A stretch of DNA of 64,000 bases from Gymnopus androsaceus JB14 (lineage: Eukaryota; Basidiomycota; Agaricomycetes; Agaricales; Omphalotaceae). Position numbers and translations under genes: made by a program. This document shows, piece after piece, positions 1 through 9,630 of this stretch. A model generated the notes under the pieces. The model was not told the DNA's origin. It did not search any database and saw nothing but the letters and a program-made list of their open reading frames with translations. The stretch lies in the NCBI GenBank assembly GCA_009733575.1, contig ML769638.1, positions 35,679-99,678 on the forward strand. Direction: 5' to 3'. Position 1 is the first letter of the stretch; each line of letters begins with the position of its first letter.

Positions 1-17
1 GCGACATCCCCTCTCGA
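1..17 (-). repeat. Polypurine tract and first 6 bases of the gypsy 3' LTR
   Basis: On the minus strand the sequence reads GAGAGGGGA directly followed by TGTCGC. The purine run is the expected plus-strand primer and TGTCGC equals the 5' end of the LTR at 9215. This fixes the inner edge of the 3' LTR at base 6 even though the LTR itself is outside the window. Confidence 0.75.
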
Positions 18-195
18 CTTTAAAATTTGAACTACGGGGATCAAAACGGAACGGAAAAATAAACAAGCGAGACTGAGACACGGAGGAACTGAACGGAACA
101 CAGAAAAAGAGAACTAAGACAGGTGGAGAGGAAAAGGAGTCGTAAAATATTATATAAAGCGAACAAACGAAATGACACGGCAGTAACAGCCCACC

Positions 196-790
196 ATGAA
201 CAGCGAACAGCGGTCGTACCACAGTTACCTGCAGCTCCAATACGATGATCAACTTGATCATTGGAACGAAAACCGTGATGGACACAACACCTATATGCTC
301 GGTTGGGCCATTATCAAGCTTGAAGAATCCATCCGCCAGAATCACGTCGACGACGATGAACCTAAATATCCCAAGGGTTATTTCACCCATTTGAACACGG
401 TCGGGGGAGATATATTGAAGACGCTACCCGTCGAAATACTCGAAAGCCGCACTTCACGTTGAACAGTCCATGACCCGTCACTATGGGCTTGCCAGGGATA
501 TGCCAGTTGCCATCTTCAAGGAGCACGACGGAGCAGGCGTGGCACGGATCGTCTCGTATTTTGGAAACGGACAGTTTACAACACACAACAGTATGCGAGC
601 CTGTATCGAATTCTTGAATGACAACTACGGAGTTGAAATACCCCGAGAAGTGACGGACATGGAACGTTTTGGCATCGAATATGGGAATGCGGATAGTCGA
701 GAGAAAGTAGACGTTGAATATCAGGAAGGTGGCGGAGGACGTGCTGGAATCGTTGCAGTTTGGAATTTGATCGAGAGGGAGGGACAATGA
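196..790 (+). pseudogene. Antisense ORF between pol and 3' LTR of the gypsy element, frameshifted
   Basis: Two plus-strand reading frames lie end to end: 196-462 (starts MNSEQRSYHS) and 470-790 (ends IEREGQ). Near 440-455 frame 1 can be continued in frame 2, so one protein of roughly 195 residues broken by a single-base indel is the simplest reading. The product is acidic and hydrophilic, with no signal peptide or membrane segment and no domain I recognise. It lies inside the retroelement and runs opposite to gag-pol. It could be a captured host gene, an accessory ORF of this lineage, or chance. Its length and protein-like composition argue mildly against chance. Confidence 0.5.
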
Positions 791-977
791 AGGGGACGCA
801 TTGCAAAGGCAACGTCGTACGAAGCTCAAGTCGTGGAAGGGAAAGAACGATAGATATACGTATATGTGGGTATCGGTAGGAAAAGAGAAATGAAATGAGG
901 GATGAGAAAAAACGAACCGCTAAACCAGGAACCATTAAATGAGAGCCTCTCCTGGCGCCATCTCCTCGGGATCCTCA

Positions 978-3900
978 TCAAGCGAACCCTCTAGCACCTG
1001 ATAACTCCGTTGTCGTGATGTCGAGGAAGTCATTCAGATCCGGCAGAGGGAGAGATAAACGAGACAAATAAGGAATAAGGCGAAAAGCCCCAACTGGGCG
1101 ACGCCAGACTGTACCATCGAGCTCACAGACGATGTATGCACCACCGCGGTTACGCCTGAGAACCATCAAAGGACCCATATACCGCATGTTATTCTTTCTG
1201 GAGAATGATTTCTCCACACGCGTATTGCGAGCTAAAACAAGGTCTCCAGCCGACGAAATCGTAGACTTTGATGGAGGAAGCGTGCTCCAACTCGACCTTG
1301 CGAACCCAATCGAGCCGTTTACCGTAAACACGGAGACGCATGTCTTCGAGATCCTCCATACGCTTTTGAAGTTCGCGGGACCGTCTTGCAATAAGATCTG
1401 TCGTGGTCATTGTGGAATCAGGAGGGGGAAGGAGGTATGTAGCCTCCAGAAGATCGATGGGAAGGGTAGGATGTACGCCGTGGGCTAAGAAATACGGACT
1501 CGCGCCTACAGAAAGGAGTACCGTAACTCTTTCAGCCCAAAAGACCGAGGCAGCAACAGGAGACCATTTGGACGCATCCCCGTCAGCGGACTTGAGCAAA
1601 GCCTCTCTGACATTGAGATGACGGCGTTCAATCACGCCAGCAGCCTGGGAGTTGTACGTCGAAATCGTAATATGACGGATGCCATAACGTTTTGCGAGGA
1701 CATCCAGGGCCTTGAGGAAAGGAGTACCGTTATGCGTAACGATTTCTCGTAAGGTACCCCAACGGCAGAGGATTGTTTCGAAAATCCAAGTCGCAATTGC
1801 ATCGCCTGTCTGGCGTCGCAACTTGCAGAACTCGGGATAGGCAGACGAAGAGCAGCGACCATGGACGAGATACTTGAAGCCACCAGAAGAAGGCATCTCC
1901 ATTGTGTCCATATAGCACTTGGAGAAAAGCCCCAGTGGCTCCGCGACCACAGGAGGAATACGCAGCTTCTCCGTTTGGCGAAGCTGGCAAAGGTGACAGG
2001 TACGGATGTACCACTTTACGTCTTCATTAAGTTTTGGCCACCAGAAACGTTCACGAATGGACGCTGTAGTGGACCAAACACCTTTATGACCCATGCGGTC
2101 ATGACATTCCCGCACAATGGGAATACGACGAACTTGAGGGATAACCAGACGGTGGCAACCATTGACGTCCTTACGCCATAAGCGTTTGGAATCATCAACA
2201 AAGAAATTTAGGCAATAACGAATAAAAGCAGCGAACTGGTCGTCGGACAGACCATCAGGACGTTGAAGGGAAATCAGATATTCCCGTACAGAATCCAGTC
2301 GTGAATCCACACGAACGGCCTGTTTGGACCTCGGAATGGTGTCGTAAGGGATAACTTCATCTGGAGATGAATCGGAAGGGGATATTAGTTCGGTGGCAAA
2401 GACCGGAAAGGAGGACAGACGGTTGAGGGATGAGGGTTGTAGGATTGTGAAATTAATGAAATGAATAAAACCGTTTGCACGGTCAATCCACTCTTCGTGA
2501 TCTCCATCATCTTCAGGGAGATCCGAGGACTGAGGAGTACGGCGTGAAACGCCATCTGCAGCAATACGCTCAGAAGGGACATGAACCATAGTGAAATCAA
2601 AGAGGAGAATGCCAGCAATCCAACGGTTAATCGTTGCATTAGGCTGTATGTCGGGGTTGTTGATCATCCCTCGAATGTAGAGAGCGTCGACCTCTACGAC
2701 AAAGTGTTTCGCACCAACGGTCCAAAGACGCGTAGCATCGCAAAGATCGAAACAAACCATATAGCTCGAGCTTTGCCTGGCTATAATGCGACTCGTGGGT
2801 ATTGAGCGTGATGGAACCAAAACGATTGATATACCGGATAGACGGATTGTTGGGAGATGGCTGCATGAGAATAAACCCAACGCAGATCTTGGAGGTATCG
2901 ACCACGAGAATGACAGGAACGCCAAACACGTAAATCAGGGGACGGATAGCACCACTTGAAAGAACAGCATCCTTCAAGCGTTGCTGAGTAAGGGCTTCCA
3001 GTTCACTGAACTGGAACGGAATGTCTCGCCGAGTCAAACGAACCAAAGGTTCAGCTAACTCTGCGAACCTGTCAATGAAGTTACGACACAGACCGACAGT
3101 GCCCAAGAACGCTCGAACATCCGTAAGTTTGACCAGTGGACCCCAATAAACGATTTTAGCGACTCGGGATTTGTCAATCTTGCGACCTTCGTAAGAGCAG
3201 AGATGACCCGTAATGAGGGCCTCGGAAGCAGCTATCAAAGCTTTTGGGCCAGAATAAGTACCCCCAGCGTACTTCATACGCTGAAGAATACGATTGACTA
3301 CCTGAAGATGCTCCCAGATGAAGCGACGGATACCTCGGATTCTCCGGTATCGTCTCGAAAGACCCATCAGGTAGTTCATAGCGAGTAGGACCGCCACGAA
3401 CGTTGACGTCGTCGAGGTAGGGAATGGTGTATTCGGGGACTTCAGGCTGGTTGATAAAGGTGACGTCCCCGTGAAAGATTTGAACGGAATTCGTCCAACC
3501 CATAGGAATTGCGGTGAGACGGAAGGGACCCAATGGAGTCTGGAAAGTGGTGAGGTCGCGCGAGGAAATGGCCAGGGAACGTTCATCGTATCCCACAAAA
3601 ATATCTAGACAAGCCAAAACCGCCCTACACGCGTACCACTCCGCCAGATGTTCCAGAACCGGAGGGATTGACGAATCACGAATCGTTACCGCGTTCAACG
3701 GCTGTAGATCATGAACGATTCACAACGACTTACCATCCTTTTTAACCAACGGTAAACCAACGGGAACGGTACGAGGAATTTGAAGGTTCGTAAATTCCCG
3801 AATTAATCTTGTCCTTGACGACTTTAATGACCTCGTCGACCAAACCAGGAGGAATTGGGAGAACCGGGATGCGCCAGGGTATATGTTCTATCACCGGCAT

Positions 3901-4882
3901 CACCTACTGGAGGGAAATATTCGTGTTTGAACTGACCTTTCTCCATCTCGTTCCACGCGAAAGCACGCTCCTGAAGCATCATCAAATCATGCACGGCTTT
4001 CATCTCCTCCGGCCATAGAAACGACTGGTCGTGCACGCGGTCAATAATATCTTTGCGTTCCTGGGTATAGCGACCAGTGGGAGTATAGGGCGGAGGAACA
4101 GGATCGAGCTGGGGAATGCCTTCGAGAGGATCGGTTGGAAAGTGGCGAATCACGCGGAACTCCTCTGGAAGGGTAGTCGGAACAGGCATAGTGCGACGAT
4201 GCACAGGCCTGTAGCGTTTCTTTGCAGCAGCATAGATAGGAATGGGTATAGAATTATTATTTGGAATCAAAGGTAAAGAAGAAAATCTAGCCGGGAGGTG
4301 GGGAAGAAGGGAACCCAGAGTGGAAAATGAGGAAGCAAGACCAGAGGAAATAATTGAGTCCACCGGCATGGCTGAACACTGCAGAATCGACGCGTACGTC
4401 GCAGAATCGTAAGAAAAGTAGGCATGGGCGTGAAAGAGCGCCAAGGATAATTGATCGGAACACCGTTCCGAACCGAGGACGTCGGATTTAAGGGCAATTG
4501 AAATATTTGCGCCGAGATTTGACAAGTCAGATGCTAACGCCGCCTCGTTTACCTCAACGGCAACCAAGACTTCGTCTCCATCATTCATCTCGTCAAACTC
4601 CTTCATCATCGGGGGTGGTGGCGCCGAGTCTAGGGTATAAGCCACCCCCATCTCTCTTTCGTTAATTTCTTCTGTCCCTACCGTCTTCCTTGCGAAATCG
4701 CGGAAGCTCTCGAGGGACTGTCGGAATCGTGACGACTTTGTCGGTATTGGGATCGGTGAGCGTGTAATGCTGGTCACCGGAGAGGAAATTTTGGATGCGG
4801 GCTTGGGTGAGGATCTCGAATGGACGACCAAGCAGGACATCGTAGGCTGGAGAATCGACGACATGAACCTGCAGGAATGCAA
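978..4882 (-). pseudogene. Gypsy pol: reverse transcriptase, RNase H, integrase (broken)
   Basis: Pol is spread over minus-strand frames at 4882-3824, 3698-3174, 3598-2639, 2925-1189 and 1391-978. Reverse transcriptase is shown by the YLDD box (within 3698-3174) and the LVKKDG motif near 3740; just after it an in-frame TGA (CGA to TGA type change) interrupts the reading. RNase H follows in 3598-2639. Integrase has its zinc-binding H-H-C-C module (HDRMGH ... CHLC) and a GPY/F-type C-terminus (MRYMGPLMVL) ending at 978. The second catalytic aspartate, normally TDNG, reads THNG at about 1732. At least four frameshifts or stops are needed to join the parts, so the copy is dead unless some are sequencing errors. 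Confidence 0.85.
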
Positions 4883-7196
4883 TTATGTCGTTGAAACGAA
4901 AAGGTACGTCCTTCGCAACTCCAAACGTCCAATCTGTCTTACCGTTCGCACTCTGAAGCGGAATACGGCGATTTGGATCGAATGTGATACCCAACGCGTT
5001 GCAAGTCGCGTCTGACATCGCAATGATGCTGCACCCACTGTCCGCGACACAGTGCACTGGACGCTCTCCAACGAGAGCGTTCATTGCACGGATACTGGCC
5101 GACTCTTTGGCCACGTAGAACCCATCTCCCTCTGAAGCATCGCCGAATTCTTGGAAGAAGACCGATACTGGGTCGAGAGGGTTGGAATGTGCAAACGGAA
5201 GTGGATCCTCTGTTTCGAGACTGTGAACCAGGTAAGACGGTTCCACTTCGTGAAGGAGGTTACCGTCGACACCAATTCGACGGCTAGTGACACTCTCCTT
5301 TACCTTCCTTCTGTATTCGGGAGCGATAGCTAACAAATCGTCCTGACGAATAGATACCACGCTCGCGAGACCAGCTTGAACAACACGTTCAACTGCAGCC
5401 TCGGTCTCAATAGGTGCACGGTAACGAAAGTTACGGTTGTCGTCCTTCGGAGGAACGCCAACCGTTCTCTCTTGTGGAGGAACGTAATTGGGAGGAATTT
5501 TACCGATTACAGGATTTGGAGGTCTCACTGGACCAGGGACCGGAGGGACTGGTTGAGAAGGTTCGGGATCGGTAGAAGCAGCAGGAGGAGAAGGAGTGGT
5601 ATCAGGCTTGGGTTTGGAAGGAGGGTTAGAAGCCTCTTTACCAGATGCATCTTTCTCGTTAGTCGATTTCGCTGACCATCGCGTTTCCATTTTGAAGATC
5701 AGCTGACGAATCAACTCAGCTTCTGGCTCCTCTTCATCTGACGAGCCTACCATATAGGAAGCGGCTTTCGCGAGCATCGAAGGACCCTGGAACCCCTTCA
5801 GCGTATATGCTGAGTGGGCACTGACATCCACGCCCGACAGTGGACCAGCCGTCATGGAAGGTGATTCGAGAAGCCACGACTTCTCTGCTGGATGGTCCTC
5901 GAAATAGCGTTCGAAACGCTGCTTCAAGGTACCCTCCATATATCTAGGACTTCGGGGGAGACACTGACCTCCTTTCAGCTGCACGAACCCACCTTCGCCT
6001 CTTTCAATGCGACCTTTGTTGACCCATTCTTTAAGGTCAACACAACCATCAAAGTTTGGACTATCGCAATCGTCCCAAAAGCATTTGTGGGACCGATTCG
6101 GTTTCGGAGGACGGTTACCAGTGCTAGACTGAGGAGGTTTGTTACTCCCCATCTGGCTCATCATCTGGGCAAACGATGCCAGGAACTGGTCTAATTTCGA
6201 GTCCGTAGGTTCCGACTTGGGAGCAACAGAGGCCGTTGTGGAGGAAACGGGGACCAGAGAATGGTCCCCAATGCTAAAATTTCCACCTATCACGGTGGTC
6301 GATGCATCAGAGAGGAGGAATTCGATGGCCTCGCGTAATTCGGTGAGTGAGTAGGCTTGACCTTTAACCTTTTTCGAGAACGCCACCTGTAGACGCGTAT
6401 CTAGGCGAAGACGGATGGAATCGGGGAACGCCTGCACGTAGAAGCTGGCTACCTGGACCCCGGACAAGATGCCATGTTCCTGAAGGGAATCGGCGACTAT
6501 GGAGAACTTTCGGTGGTAAGTACCGAGCTCTTTACTGTTCGAGATTCCGGATTTAGCGAACTCGCTGACAACCTTCTTAAGGTCCTCGGTTGTCGCCTCC
6601 GCCACCTCCAATGCGCCGGGATAGTGGGACAAGACTTCTTTCTTGAATTCGGCCCACGTTTTGGCAGCTTCTTTGTACGTGGGGAGGGTTCGCCAGAACC
6701 TCATTGATTCAGGATCAGCGTAGCGAAGAACTCCCTTCTTCATCTCCGCATCATCGGAGTCGATACCTGCAGCTTTCGCTACCGTTTCGAATTCCTCGAA
6801 AAAGGTAGGAAGTTGTTCTTCGTACTTTGAATCCCACTTAGGGGCTGAACGCTCATTTCGAGCGGGGAGAGGTTGAGTAGTAGCCATCTGCGGCAACGGT
6901 ATCGGATTTGGAACGGAACTGGATTGGTGAGTAGACCTTGGACTAGGTCTGGTATCTGGACTAACCCTTGGACTAGGGTTTGGGTTGAATCTCCTTGGAC
7001 TAGGAGTTCGGTATGGAGGAGTATCTGGAGGTGTAGATAACGGAGAAAGGGAAGGATCTAGTAGGGAAAGCTGATTGTGTGCAGCTTCGTCGTCAGGTAC
7101 GAGTTCGAAAACGTCCGAGACTTCGAAGCTAAGCTCAGCCGATTGTAGAGCAGTGAGTAGCTCTTGCGACTCTGGAGAAAGACGACGGTTTCTCAA
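4662..7196 (-). CDS. Gypsy Gag-protease polyprotein
   Basis: An uninterrupted frame of 844 codons. The N-terminal third is proline- and serine-rich. A Gag region follows from about residue 104, where the first in-frame ATG lies (position 6887, MATTQPLP); upstream the frame is open but has only a TTG, so 6887 is the likelier start unless the leader is spliced. A cysteine cluster (CFWDDCDSPNFDGC) is typical of Agaricomycete gypsy Gag proteins. Near the C-terminus an aspartic protease is marked by DSGCS, followed by the VLLGRPF segment. Gag packages the RNA and the protease matures the polyprotein. Pol starts in another frame overlapping the 3' end (from about 4882), implying frameshifting or decay. 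Confidence 0.82.
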   Translation of the reverse strand: MRNRRLSPESQELLTALQSAELSFEVSDVFELVPDDEAAHNQLSLLDPSLSPLSTPPDTPPYRTPSPRRFNPNPSPRVSPDTRPSPRSTHQSSSVPNPIPLPQMATTQPLPARNERSAPKWDSKYEEQLPTFFEEFETVAKAAGIDSDDAEMKKGVLRYADPESMRFWRTLPTYKEAAKTWAEFKKEVLSHYPGALEVAEATTEDLKKVVSEFAKSGISNSKELGTYHRKFSIVADSLQEHGILSGVQVASFYVQAFPDSIRLRLDTRLQVAFSKKVKGQAYSLTELREAIEFLLSDASTTVIGGNFSIGDHSLVPVSSTTASVAPKSEPTDSKLDQFLASFAQMMSQMGSNKPPQSSTGNRPPKPNRSHKCFWDDCDSPNFDGCVDLKEWVNKGRIERGEGGFVQLKGGQCLPRSPRYMEGTLKQRFERYFEDHPAEKSWLLESPSMTAGPLSGVDVSAHSAYTLKGFQGPSMLAKAASYMVGSSDEEEPEAELIRQLIFKMETRWSAKSTNEKDASGKEASNPPSKPKPDTTPSPPAASTDPEPSQPVPPVPGPVRPPNPVIGKIPPNYVPPQERTVGVPPKDDNRNFRYRAPIETEAAVERVVQAGLASVVSIRQDDLLAIAPEYRRKVKESVTSRRIGVDGNLLHEVEPSYLVHSLETEDPLPFAHSNPLDPVSVFFQEFGDASEGDGFYVAKESASIRAMNALVGERPVHCVADSGCSIIAMSDATCNALGITFDPNRRIPLQSANGKTDWTFGVAKDVPFRFNDIIAFLQVHVVDSPAYDVLLGRPFEILTQARIQNFLSGDQHYTLTDPNTDKVVTIPTVPRELPRFRKEDGRDRRN

Positions 7197-7262
7197 GCCT
7201 TCTCGACGAGGTCGAGACGTCTTGAGGAGATAGGGGTTTTATGCAAACTACACTGGATTACC

Positions 7263-7280
7263 CCCTCGCGGTGGGCTCCA
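7263..7280 (-). other. Primer binding site of the gypsy element
   Basis: Minus-strand sequence TGGAGCCCACCGCGAGGG begins two bases after the LTR end (TTACA). TGG is the complement of the CCA tail of a tRNA, as expected for priming of minus-strand DNA synthesis. The same site follows the LTR copy at 9215-9494. The priming tRNA was not identified. Confidence 0.65.
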
Positions 7281-7282
7281 GA

Positions 7283-7562
7283 TGTAAAGCTAGTTACCGT
7301 GCGTACTCGGAAACGTGCTTCGGTTCTTGGGGGAGATCCAACGAAGTTCGCAGAATAAAAGGTATATTGGGTATGAGGGTAGGAAGTAAAGTAGTTAGTT
7401 CTAGGTACTCGGTCCCCTGTATGTATATGTAGGTGATCGAGTATTGTATCTATGGTACTGAAACGAGACGGGAAGTCCATGAGTAAGTTTCTATGAGTAA
7501 AAGTCCAAGTCCGAAGGACTTGTCGAGACTCATACGTGTACCGACGCGTATGAGGCGCAACA
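7283..7562 (-). repeat. 5' LTR of gypsy element 1 (280 bp)
   Basis: Begins TGTTGCGCC and ends TTACA (TG...CA) on the minus strand. It matches the plus-strand LTR at 9215-9494 over its whole 280 bp; the one difference I noticed is at base 4. An open frame runs through the LTR into the leader (7480 to 7193); it is identical in both copies and is probably incidental. Confidence 0.85.
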
Positions 7563-7670
7563 GCGTATTAGGTAGGAATCCACCGGTATACTTATGCTAA
7601 ACTAGTTCAATACTACGAAGAGAATTCTCACACGAGTATAAAAGCTCAGTGTATTCTTCGCTGTTCCGAG

Positions 7671-8128
7671 GTGGGCCTTCGCAATTCGCTCGCGTCTGGT
7701 ATCATAGTCTATGTTGCAGCTCTCGGTTTTGTGCCCACAGCCTTATCTATACTATCTACCTCCATGGCAGCTGGTGTCCCTGCACACTGCGCTATGGTCA
7801 TTCACGAAGGACGCGCGCTTTCCACTCATTTTACCCTTGCCTGTACGCCCAGCTCCGACATGCCTATCAGCCTCAAGCTTGCGCTCACCGCCACAGACAT
7901 GCTCAGTTTGGAGAAGGTAGTCTGGGGCGTCAGCACTCCCAGTAATCCTCTCTATGGACAACATGTAGACTACGACCAAGTATGCATCGCAGTGGTCCCA
8001 TATAAAAACCCTTATTTATTTCACATTCTAGATTAGAGTATATGCGGCCCCCGTCCAGAAACTCTTTCGGTGCTCAGTACATGGCTGAGCGAGAACGGTA
8101 TCACGAGCCTCACGACCACTGACTGGAG
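7671..8128 (+). pseudogene. Peptidase S53 (sedolisin/kumamolisin-like) prodomain fragment
   Basis: A hydrophobic N-terminus is followed by a stretch matching the S53 activation domain: LKLALTATDMLSLEKVVWG, then VSTPSNPLYGQH, where the family usually has DVSTPGSPSYGQHLS. A GT-AG intron fits at about 7979-8032 and the next exon reads IRVYAAP then, after a frame change, WLSENGIT and a donor AG/GTGAGT at 8128; WLxxNGI is the conserved end of the prodomain. Everything downstream (the Ser-Glu-Asp catalytic domain) is missing, replaced by minisatellite. S53 enzymes are secreted acid proteases. This is the 5' end of a broken host gene. Confidence 0.6.
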
Positions 8129-8227
8129 GTGAGTAAGAAGAATGCTGGCTGCTGGGTGCCTTCTTGTAACCTCGATAATACTGAGGCTGTTCATTCTACT
8201 TCCCGGCTACATCAGCAAAAATGGTCT

Positions 8228-8530
8228 GGGCCTGGGATAGCCTATAGGTTAGACTAATATGACCTGGGCAACCTGGGCAACCTGGGTGACTTAGGCCACC
8301 TAGGAATATGCCTAACTCCTAATATCACTTGAGAGTGACTTAGGCTACCTAGGAATATGCCCAAATCCTGATATCACCAGGGGGAGCCTCCTTGCAGCCT
8401 GAACGCAACCTGAGCACAACCTAAGTGCAACCTGAACACAACCTGAGTACAACCTGAGGGAACCTGGGGCAGCCTGGAGAAGCCTGAGGAAGCCTGAGGA
8501 AGCCTGAGGAAGCCTGGGACAGCCTGAGAT
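8228..8530 (+). repeat. CCTGAGG-type minisatellite, left block
   Basis: Short irregular repeats on the theme AACCTGGGC and AGCCTGAGGA, densest at 8470-8520. Inside it a 45-base unit (TGACTTAGGCCACCTAGG...) is duplicated at about 8288 and 8336. The same decamer theme occurs in reverse complement at 9020-9160. Confidence 0.8.
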
Positions 8531-9019
8531 TTATCTAGAACTAGGATTACAAGCTAAATAGCTTCAATAAACTAGTACATTGAATTATAATGTGTATTAA
8601 TATCATTAAAAGGCCAGTAGGCACCCCAATTATTGGAATTTATCAACATATAATTGCGTAAAATAAGCGCCCAAATAAGCGCCAAACCGCGTGGGCGCCT
8701 GTAGACTGTGTACAATTAAAACTCTGTTGATGGGGTCAAATCAGATTCATCATGAAGTAACAGTTAACTTGATAAATATGTTAGTCTACTTGAACTTGAG
8801 TTAAAAATACTTAAGTGAGGTGTTCCGAGTCATAAGTTAAGGCCAGTAAAACATTAATGAGTCTTGAAAAATAAGTTCACTTTGAAATAAGTCAAAAATC
8901 CATGAGTTTAATAAGATAATAAGGTTTAAGTGATATAAATGTGGAAATTGAGCAAAAAGATACAGCTGAATAATAAAGTATGAGAATTATTTTTTGGGTT
9001 GTATAACTCAGCAGAAGTA
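8531..9019. other. AT-rich spacer between inverted minisatellite blocks
   Basis: No gene recognised. Near 8660-8705 it holds AAATAAGCGCCCAAATAAGCG and TGGGCGCCTG, resembling the GCGCTTATTT / TAGGCGCC sequence just upstream of the DUF6698 gene (52960-52995). Confidence 0.5.
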
Positions 9020-9160
9020 TCCCTAGGTTACCTCAAGTTGCCTCAGGCTTCCCAGGCTTCCCAGGCTTCCTCAGGTTTCCTCAGGCTTCCTCAGGCTTCC
9101 TCAGGCTTCCTCAGGTTTCCTCAGGTTTCCTCAGGCTCCCTCAAGTTTCCTCAGGATTCC
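9020..9160 (-). repeat. CCTGAGG-type minisatellite, right block (inverted)
   Basis: Repeats of TCCTCAGGCT / TCCTCAGGTT, the reverse complement of the left block at 8470-8520. Together they form a long imperfect inverted repeat nested inside the inverted pair of gypsy LTRs. Confidence 0.8.
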
Positions 9161-9214
9161 TTCAAGAAGCCCAGGAATAAGGGGGTGGACTTATGAAAGC
9201 CTGGGAGACCTAGG

Positions 9215-9605
9215 TGTCGCGCCTCATACGCGTCGGTACACGTATGAGTCTCGACAAGTCCTTCGGACTTGGACTTTTACTCATAGAAACTTACTCATGG
9301 ACTTCCCGTCTCGTTTCAGTACCATAGATACAATACTCGATCACCTACATATACATACAGGGGACCGAGTACCTAGAACTAACTACTTTACTTCCTACCC
9401 TCATACCCAATATACCTTTTATTCTGCGAACTTCGTTGGATCTCCCCCAAGAACCGAAGCACGTTTCCGAGTACGCACGGTAACTAGCTTTACATCTGGA
9501 GCCCACCGCGAGGGGGTAATCCAGTGTAGTTTGCATAAAACCCCTATCTCCTCAAGACGTCTCGACCTCGTCGAGAAGGCTTGAGAAACCGTCGTCTTTC
9601 TCCAT
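9215..9605 (+). mobile_element. Second gypsy copy: 5' LTR and leader, cut by scaffold gap
   Basis: LTR at 9215-9494 (TGTCGCGCC ... TTACA), then the 2-nt spacer, primer binding site and leader up to TCTTTCTCC, matching element 1 in the opposite orientation. The match ends at the run of N. Whatever followed (potentially a whole internal region) is missing or collapsed. Confidence 0.85.
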
Positions 9606-9630
9606 NNNNNNNNNNNNNNNNNNNNNNNNN
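9606..9630. other. Assembly gap (25 N)
   Basis: Run of 25 N placed exactly inside the second gypsy copy, consistent with failure to assemble through a repeat. The true distance between flanks is unknown. Confidence 0.99.

Larger units (their letters stand above)
1..7562 (-). mobile_element. Ty3/gypsy LTR retrotransposon, nearly complete (3' LTR off the window)
   Basis: The element reads right to left: 5' LTR (7283-7562), 2-nt spacer, primer binding site, gag-protease, reverse transcriptase, RNase H, integrase, then a polypurine tract ending at base 7. Bases 1-6 on the minus strand read TGTCGC, which is the start of the 3' LTR (the related LTR at 9215 starts TGTCGCGCC). Domain order PR-RT-RH-INT with a GPY/F-type integrase tail defines Ty3/gypsy. 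Pol is broken by frameshifts and at least one stop, so this copy is not autonomous. About 970 bases between the end of pol and the 3' LTR carry a plus-strand ORF. No target-site duplication can be tested because the 3' end lies outside. Confidence 0.88.

Noticed and set aside
7193..7480. 96-codon ORF within the gypsy LTR and leader, identical at 9297-9584
   Set aside because: Identity follows from LTR copy identity; it stops right before gag and has no protein features.
8999..9196. Open frame translating to SGFLRLPQASSGFLRF-type repeats
   Set aside because: It is the translation of the CCTGAGG minisatellite, with no start context or flanking exons.
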